Source: Zobellia amurskyensis
GTDB taxonomy: Bacteria; Bacteroidota; Bacteroidia; Flavobacteriales; Flavobacteriaceae
Direction of reading: 5' to 3'
NCBI RefSeq assembly: GCF_009725985.1
Contig: NZ_RCNR01000046.1
Coordinates: 1 to 37,519 of the forward strand
Length of the DNA stretch: 37,519 nucleotides
The notes beneath the pieces are model-generated. The model saw only the letters and a program-made list of their open reading frames with translations, searched no databases and was not told the DNA's origin. The stretch's first letter is position 1; each line of letters opens with the position of its first letter. Of the stretch, positions 31,880 through 37,519 are shown in pieces. The position numbers and the translations under genes are program-made.

Positions 31880-33580
31880 ATGGACGCAACACAGTGGTTA
31901 CTTTTTATTCTGGTCATTCAGATTATCCATTTTGCAGGAACTTGGAAGTTATATGTAAAAGCAGGTAGAAAGGCATGGGAAGCAGCCATACCCGTGTACA
32001 ATGCTATTGTACTGATGCAAATCATCAATCGCCCAAAGTGGTGGACGATACTTTTGTTCATTCCAATTATCAATCTATTAATGTTCCCCATTGTATGGAT
32101 CGAAACGATACGTAGTTTTGGACGTAACAGTACTGCAGATACCTGGTTGGTAATACTCACCCTAGGTTTTTATATCTATTATGTAAATTATGCTTTAGAC
32201 GTAAAGTATATTGAAGACCGAAGCCTTCAGCCCCAAACGGCAACTGGCGAATGGGTAAGCTCAATTGCATTTGCAGTCATAGCTGCCACGCTTGTTCACA
32301 CGTATTTTATTCAACCTTATGTAATTCCTACACCATCGTTAGAGCGTACATTACGTGTTGGGGATTTATTATTCGTTAGTAAGTTCAACTACGGCGCAAG
32401 GACACCAATGACTACGGTTGCAGCACCTATGGTTCATGATACGTTACCTGTTATCGGCACAAAATCATACTTAACAAAGCCCCAACTACCCTATTTTAGG
32501 CTACCAGGTTTTACTAAGGTAGACCGGAATGACATTGTGGTATTCAGTTGGCCGGCGGACACGGTACGCCAATTCTTTAAAAAAGAAAAAGGGGTTATCA
32601 AGCCCATCGACAAAAAATCCAATTACGTAAAACGTTGCGTGGGTATTCCAGGTGATTCATTAGCCGTTATAGATGGCTATGTATACATCAACGGAAAACA
32701 ATTACAATTATCCGATAGGGCTAAACCACAATACGACTACGCTTTATACTCCAGCAAAGGAGTTTCTTCAACTCTACTGGAAAAAGTAGATGCAACGGGC
32801 TGGACCAGAAAATATATCATCAATTCGTTAAACCAACAACAGCTGAATGGTATACAGAAGTATGTTAAAGGCTACAGACAGCGTAATGACGGTAAGTTAG
32901 AGGTCTACACTAATGAAAGAGGGATTCCCGTTGATGTGGCCCGAAAAAACGCTATTTCACTAGCTGAAGAAACCGGTCTTGAGCGTATTGCTCCATTAAC
33001 GGATGAAATGGTAGCACAGCTAAAAAAAGAATCTTCTTTGGATTCTATTGTAAGAATTGTGGAGAAAAAAGGGGTTCCAGGCGGGAACATATTTCCTCAA
33101 AGCACTGATTACCCTTGGAACTATGACCAAATGGGTACTATATACATTCCTGAAAAAGGTGCTACAGTGCCATTGAATTTAAAGGTCCTACCTCTTTACA
33201 AAAAAATCATAAGAGAGTATGAAGGCAACACCATCAGCGTTTCGGGCAACCAAATAAAAATTAATGGTGAAGTAGCAGATTCATATACGTTTAAACAAGA
33301 TTATTATTGGATGATGGGTGATAACCGTGACCACTCCGAGGACAGTAGGGCTTGGGGTTACGTACCGGAAAACCATATTGTAGGTACACCTATATTTATC
33401 TGGTTAAGTGTTGATAATTTTAACGACGGCATTTTTAGCTGGAGACCTAGATGGGACCGTATTTTTACGACCGTAAATGGCTCAGGAGAACCCGTTTCTT
33501 ACTTTAAATACTTCCTAATAGCCTTGGTTGCTTATTTTGTGGGAAGTTGGTTATGGAATAAAAAGAAGGCTAAAGGATAA
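31880..33580 (+). CDS. lepB: Signal peptidase I with N-terminal membrane extension
   Basis: A protein of 566 residues, much longer than E. coli LepB (324). About 115 N-terminal residues add several membrane helices around AGRKAWEAAIPVYN and LLFIPIINLLMFP, similar to the membrane domain known as DUF5684. The catalytic serine is Ser153 in PTPSLERTL, the general base Lys251 in NYVKRCVGIPGDS, and box E is GDNRDHSEDSR (480-490). Between boxes D and E about 220 residues are present, roughly twice the usual length, making a large periplasmic insert. It removes signal peptides from exported proteins, including the adhesin, the cytochrome c and other secreted products seen here. It is the fifth gene of the parA unit. 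Confidence 0.93.
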   Translation: MDATQWLLFILVIQIIHFAGTWKLYVKAGRKAWEAAIPVYNAIVLMQIINRPKWWTILLFIPIINLLMFPIVWIETIRSFGRNSTADTWLVILTLGFYIYYVNYALDVKYIEDRSLQPQTATGEWVSSIAFAVIAATLVHTYFIQPYVIPTPSLERTLRVGDLLFVSKFNYGARTPMTTVAAPMVHDTLPVIGTKSYLTKPQLPYFRLPGFTKVDRNDIVVFSWPADTVRQFFKKEKGVIKPIDKKSNYVKRCVGIPGDSLAVIDGYVYINGKQLQLSDRAKPQYDYALYSSKGVSSTLLEKVDATGWTRKYIINSLNQQQLNGIQKYVKGYRQRNDGKLEVYTNERGIPVDVARKNAISLAEETGLERIAPLTDEMVAQLKKESSLDSIVRIVEKKGVPGGNIFPQSTDYPWNYDQMGTIYIPEKGATVPLNLKVLPLYKKIIREYEGNTISVSGNQIKINGEVADSYTFKQDYYWMMGDNRDHSEDSRAWGYVPENHIVGTPIFIWLSVDNFNDGIFSWRPRWDRIFTTVNGSGEPVSYFKYFLIALVAYFVGSWLWNKKKAKG

Positions 33581-33620
33581 TATTTAGTTTTATAATTTCC
33601 TTTTCTAAAAATTCTATAGA

Positions 33621-34811
33621 ATGATAAGCTTTGATGATGCTTTTGACCGCGTATTGCAACATACGCTGGACTTTGGGGACGAAACCGTAACGCTTTTGAA
33701 AAGCACCGGGAGAGTTCTAAGTGAAGATATCAAAGCCGACAGGGATTTCCCCCCCTTTAACCGTTCTACCAAAGATGGCATAGCCGTTGCCTTTACAGCG
33801 ATTGAAAAAGGAATTACCCGTTTTAAAATTGAAGGGGTCCTTAGTGCCGGCATGCCACAACAAACACTTTCTACGGACACCAATTGTCTTGAGATAATGA
33901 CGGGTGCCGTTCTTCCAGAACAGGCCGACACCATTATTATGTACGAGGAAACCGAAATTAAAGATAGTTGGGCTTCGATTACAAAAACGCCTAAAAAGGG
34001 TCAAAATATACATCGTCAAGGTACGGACGAGCGGGAAGGTGCTATCCTTCTAGAAAAAGGAACAGAAATTACAGCTGCGGTTATTGGTGTTCTAGCTTCG
34101 GTCGGTAAAAAAGACGTAATAGTAAAAAAACTCCCAAAAATCTGTGTGGTCTCTACAGGGAACGAGCTTGTAGAAATAGATGAAACCCCGCTACCTCATC
34201 AGATTCGAAAATCAAACTCGCTATCTTTATATGCTGCACTGGAAAAAGTAAAAATCACTCCTACTCTATTACATATAGCGGATGACAAGTCTATTATAGA
34301 AAAGGAACTTGAACAAGCTCTTTCAAAATTTGATGTACTGATGCTTAGTGGTGGCGTATCTAAAGGAAAGTTTGATTTTATTCCGGATGCCCTAGATAAA
34401 TTGGGTATAGCAAAAGTTTTTCACCGTGTGGCCCAACGCCCCGGTAAACCTTTCTGGTTTGGCGTACAGAAGGAAAAACAGAAAGTAGTATTCTCTTTTC
34501 CCGGAAACCCCGTTTCTACTTTTGCCAATTACCATGTGTATTTTTTACCATGGCTGAAAAAATCGCTCGGTGTAGAAGTTAAAAAACAGTCTGTTATTTT
34601 AGACGAGCCTATACAGCCTCACCCTTTGCTTACCCTGTTTGTTCAAGTCACCTCACAATGGCATGAAGGTGAGCTCATTGCCAAAACTATAAAAGGTAAT
34701 GGTTCTGGTGACTTGGTTAGTTTAGCCCTTGCAGATGGTTTTATTTGTGTTGCTCAGGGCGATAAAGAAATAGCCAGCGGAACTGTTTTGGACTTTATTA
34801 AAGCCTCTTAA
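33621..34811 (+). CDS. moeA: Molybdopterin molybdotransferase MoeA
   Basis: A protein of 396 residues (E. coli 411). The MoeA pattern is complete: DRDFPPFNRSTKDGIAV near the N-terminus, EIMTGAVLP, NIHRQGTDEREGAILLEKG, a MoCF domain with MLSGGVSKGKFDFIPDAL and RPGKPFWFG, FSFPGNPVSTF, and a C-terminal beta domain. It inserts molybdate into adenylylated molybdopterin to give the molybdenum cofactor. No other cofactor gene is next to it. It follows lepB after 40 bp on the same strand and its stop is 14 bp from that of the convergent DUF3810 gene. Confidence 0.95.
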   Translation: MISFDDAFDRVLQHTLDFGDETVTLLKSTGRVLSEDIKADRDFPPFNRSTKDGIAVAFTAIEKGITRFKIEGVLSAGMPQQTLSTDTNCLEIMTGAVLPEQADTIIMYEETEIKDSWASITKTPKKGQNIHRQGTDEREGAILLEKGTEITAAVIGVLASVGKKDVIVKKLPKICVVSTGNELVEIDETPLPHQIRKSNSLSLYAALEKVKITPTLLHIADDKSIIEKELEQALSKFDVLMLSGGVSKGKFDFIPDALDKLGIAKVFHRVAQRPGKPFWFGVQKEKQKVVFSFPGNPVSTFANYHVYFLPWLKKSLGVEVKKQSVILDEPIQPHPLLTLFVQVTSQWHEGELIAKTIKGNGSGDLVSLALADGFICVAQGDKEIASGTVLDFIKAS

Positions 34812-34825
34812 CAAATTCTATATTT

Positions 34826-35893
34826 TTAAAGGGGATATTTTTCATGGTACCCCACCATTAACTCTACAATCTTACCATAACTTTTAATGCCGTCTTTCTG
34901 TTGATTCGCTTTTAAAAAAGTACTGAAAATGGATTTAAAAATGGGTTCAAAAGGATTTATAAATTCTAGGCTGTGCTCGTAGAGCTCCCTGTAGTTCTCT
35001 CGTACCCCAACATTTACCTTAGCGTATAACTCATTAAATTTCCCTTCGTCCGAACGTCGTATAGCACTCAAACAATGACTGAGCGCATAGGCAGAAGCTG
35101 AATATTGAAAATAATGATTTTCATTTTTCATGGTAACCAAATACCCTATGAAATTAGTTTCATTTTCTTTTGAATACCCTACTTGATGCCCTACTTCATG
35201 GCCACTTATGACAGGAAACCGAAATTCTGGTGTAAGTGAATTTACTTGAGCTTCGTTCGTAAACGGGTTTAAATACCCCCCAATTCCCATATAACTGGCC
35301 AATGTACTGAACATAGACTTCTTTAGACTACGATGCTCATACTCCAAAAACGGAAGTTCATTTTGTAATTGCTCATACCCGTTCACCGTTTTATCAAAAA
35401 TTTCGTTACGGCTATACGGCACTTGCACTCGTTGGGTACTGTCTGAAGTTAATTCAAATTGAAGTTGATTTGTTTTTAATATCAATCTTTCGGCCAATGC
35501 AATAACTTCATGGGTTTGTACACTATCACATATTGCAAAGTTCTCTGCTATGGGTTTTCGGTAATAATTCAAGCCCCATACTAAATTGAAGGTGAAATAA
35601 AATACCGAGAGTACCACCACTACATTCCTTAGAAACTGAAATGGGAATTTTCTAATCTTCAATCGGTTTACATAAAGATATCTAATACCGAGGATTATAA
35701 GTAATACATACATTATCTCTCCCACAGAAAATGGAATCCACCCAAATAAAATTCTAAAAAACTGACTTATTACAGGGTAAATGCCATTACTATAATAGGT
35801 CTCCACAATCTCCGGGTTACGACCCAACCACGCTACCAAAAGAATCTGGGGAATCAAACTTAAAGCGATACCGTTTCTTAATTTATTTTTCAA
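34826..35893 (-). CDS. DUF3810 membrane protein with HEXXH motif
   Basis: A protein of 355 residues. Three hydrophobic segments occupy about residues 9-27, 45-75 and 86-107, then a soluble part follows. The motif GHEVGHQVGY (His232, Glu233, His236) with acidic residues Glu243 and Glu245 in the following helix has the shape of a zinc metallopeptidase active site of gluzincin type. WGLNYYRKP is a further family signature of DUF3810. Its substrate and role are unknown; proteolysis is inferred from the motif alone. It is convergent with moeA and divergent from the PepD gene. Confidence 0.85.
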   Translation of the reverse strand: MKNKLRNGIALSLIPQILLVAWLGRNPEIVETYYSNGIYPVISQFFRILFGWIPFSVGEIMYVLLIILGIRYLYVNRLKIRKFPFQFLRNVVVVLSVFYFTFNLVWGLNYYRKPIAENFAICDSVQTHEVIALAERLILKTNQLQFELTSDSTQRVQVPYSRNEIFDKTVNGYEQLQNELPFLEYEHRSLKKSMFSTLASYMGIGGYLNPFTNEAQVNSLTPEFRFPVISGHEVGHQVGYSKENETNFIGYLVTMKNENHYFQYSASAYALSHCLSAIRRSDEGKFNELYAKVNVGVRENYRELYEHSLEFINPFEPIFKSIFSTFLKANQQKDGIKSYGKIVELMVGYHEKYPL

Positions 35894-36012
35894 TAATTCA
35901 TTTTTAATGTTGAAATCATTAAAACATAGGAAGATAAAATTTCAACAACATCCATAAGACCAACCTAAAGCCAAAATTAACCAAATATCATCCATACCAA
36001 TTTTTGACTACG

Positions 36013-36020
36013 TATTTTTG
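36013..36020 (+). promoter_or_regulatory. -7 box of pepD
   Basis: TATTTTTG fits TAnnTTTG exactly and ends 17 bp before the start codon, the same spacing as the udk box. A TTTTTG word at 36001-36006 lies closer than usual for a -33 element. Confidence 0.5.
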
Positions 36021-36037
36021 CAAAAATATAACATCAC

Positions 36038-37519
36038 ATGAACGAAGCTATAAGAGAATTACAACCCAAGGAGGTCTGGAACAAATTTGCAGACCTAAAT
36101 GCAGTACCACGTCCATCAAAAAAAGAAGAGCGTGTTATACAGTTTATGTTAGACTTTGGCAAGTCACTTGGTTTTGAAACCTTTAAAGATGCGGTAGGCA
36201 ATGTTATCATAAGAAAGCCCGCCAGTAAAGGCATGGAAGATAGAGTTACCGTTACCCTGCAATCGCATTTGGATATGGTGCATCAAAAAAATAACGATAC
36301 CGTATTTGATTTTGATAAACAAGGTATTGAAATGTTCGTACAGGATGACTGGGTAAAAGCCAAAGGAACAACCCTTGGTGCAGATAACGGTATGGGGGTG
36401 GCCGCAATAATGGCTTTATTGCAAAGCACAGATATCACCCACCCACCATTGGAGGCTCTTTTTACCATAGATGAAGAAACAGGAATGACCGGCGCCATGG
36501 GCCTTGAAGGCGGTGTTTTAAAAGGTGAAATTCTATTGAACTTAGATACCGAGGAAGATGATGAACTAGATATTGGTTGTGCCGGTGGAATTGATATTAC
36601 CGCTACCAGAAAGTACAATGAAAAATCAGTACCTCGCGCTACGGTAGCTTATAAAATTACGGTTAACGGATTAAATGGCGGACATAGTGGTATTGAGATT
36701 CATAAGGGTCTTGGGAACGCCAATAAAATAATGAACCGTTTTCTTTATGGTGCTTCTAATTCTTTTATGCTCCGTATTTCAGAAATAGACGGGGGGAGCC
36801 TTAGAAACGCCATCCCAAGAGAAAGTGTAGCCAAGATTGTTATTCTTAAATCGCAGAGCGAAGAATTTGAAAAGTCGATCAAAGCATATGAATTGACTGT
36901 AAAGAACGAACTAAGCGTTTTAGAACCGAATCTAAAGGTTTCTTTTGAATCCGTAAAATTACCCAAATCAGTTATGGGCCTTGGCGCACAAGAACGTCTG
37001 CTACAAGGTATATATGCCGCACATAATGGAGTTTATGCCATGAGTGCCGCTATTCCTGATTTAGTGGAAACCTCTAACAATGTTGCCCGTGTACTTGTTA
37101 AAGATGGTGAAGCTAAAATAGGATGCTTAACCAGATCTTCTGTAGACTCTGGAAAAATGGATTTAGCAAATGCCTTAAAAGCTACTTTTGAAATGGCTCG
37201 TTTTGATGTTAAGTTTAGTGGAACCTACCCTGGATGGACACCAAATGCCAATTCTAAAATATTAAAAGTAGCCGAAGAAAAATATAAAACCCTTTTTGGT
37301 GAAAAGCCAAAAGTAGCGGCCTGCCACGCCGGATTGGAATGTGGTATTCTAGGTCAAAACTATCCTGAAATGGATATGATCAGTTTTGGTCCAACAATTT
37401 TAGGAGCTCATTCACCAGATGAGCGGGTCAGTATTTCATCAACACAGAAATTCTGGAAATTTCTATTGAACATCTTAGAAGACATTCCTAAAAAAATAAA
37501 TGACAAAAAAAAAGTGATC
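36038..37519 (+). CDS. pepD: Aminoacyl-histidine dipeptidase PepD (M20C), stop codon beyond window
   Basis: The frame is open from ATG 36038 to the right edge, 494 codons, without a stop, so the gene is 3'-truncated by the window. The expected length (E. coli PepD 485) shows that nearly all of it is present; the last residues are lysine-rich (KKINDKKKV). Metal and catalytic motifs are intact: LQSHLDMVHQK, TTLGADNGMG, FTIDEETGMTGAMGL, LLNLDTEEDDEL, GGHSGIEIHKG and ACHAGLECG. M20C enzymes split Xaa-His dipeptides such as carnosine and related short peptides, with two metal ions. It is divergent from the DUF3810 gene. Confidence 0.93.
   Translation, partial: MNEAIRELQPKEVWNKFADLNAVPRPSKKEERVIQFMLDFGKSLGFETFKDAVGNVIIRKPASKGMEDRVTVTLQSHLDMVHQKNNDTVFDFDKQGIEMFVQDDWVKAKGTTLGADNGMGVAAIMALLQSTDITHPPLEALFTIDEETGMTGAMGLEGGVLKGEILLNLDTEEDDELDIGCAGGIDITATRKYNEKSVPRATVAYKITVNGLNGGHSGIEIHKGLGNANKIMNRFLYGASNSFMLRISEIDGGSLRNAIPRESVAKIVILKSQSEEFEKSIKAYELTVKNELSVLEPNLKVSFESVKLPKSVMGLGAQERLLQGIYAAHNGVYAMSAAIPDLVETSNNVARVLVKDGEAKIGCLTRSSVDSGKMDLANALKATFEMARFDVKFSGTYPGWTPNANSKILKVAEEKYKTLFGEKPKVAACHAGLECGILGQNYPEMDMISFGPTILGAHSPDERVSISSTQKFWKFLLNILEDIPKKINDKKKVI

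Noticed and set aside
36034-36966. Minus-strand frames opposite the end of the window
   Set aside because: They are antisense to pepD, whose plus-strand frame is open with all M20 motifs but lacks a stop inside the window.

Overview
The window looks like chromosomal core sequence from a marine Flavobacteriaceae bacterium (Bacteroidota), perhaps near Maribacter or Zobellia; the genus is a guess. Support comes from a type IX secretion (T9SS) type B C-terminal signal on a giant surface protein, lipoprotein signals of Bacteroidota style, -7 boxes of the form TAnnTTTG, a ParA-ParB-DUF5683-DapB-LepB gene order that I recall as typical of flavobacteria, and the NagB/PIG-L fusion known from Bacteroidota. 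No mobile element, CRISPR array, rRNA or tRNA was recognised.

Left part (1-14042): the 3' end of an FG-GAP/VCBS protein, then a lipoprotein joining a c-type haem site to FG-GAP repeats, a lipoprotein esterase on the minus strand, and a 2926-residue repeat-rich secreted protein ending in a gliding-motility-type C-terminal domain. A PQQ-type aldose dehydrogenase lipoprotein and a small cytochrome c follow and probably form a periplasmic oxidation pair.

Middle (14045-25942): a peptidoglycan-recycling island. On the minus strand lie MurQ and a DeoR-type regulator. Divergent from them is a NagB-PIG-L fusion, then, after a terminator, a tightly packed AmpG-like permease, NagZ and AnmK. Together they describe import of anhydro-muropeptides, glycoside cleavage, phosphorylation, lactyl-ether cleavage and deamination to fructose-6-phosphate. 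The one step without its usual enzyme, GlcNAc-6-phosphate deacetylation (NagA), could be done by the PIG-L domain. The regulator/NagB intergenic region carries three pairs of AGCA elements about one helical turn apart, a good operator candidate. Directly downstream come a DUF4212/sodium-solute symporter pair and acetyl-CoA synthetase, closed by an 18-bp-stem terminator.

Right part (26035-37519): a Bcr/CflA-type efflux permease, divergent from uridine kinase and an FtsB/DivIC-like division protein; a 412-bp gene-free stretch; then parA, parB, a DUF5683 protein, dapB, a long signal peptidase I and moeA on one strand. A DUF3810 membrane protein with an HEXXH motif runs convergent to moeA. The window ends inside an aminoacyl-histidine dipeptidase (PepD) gene whose stop codon is not reached.
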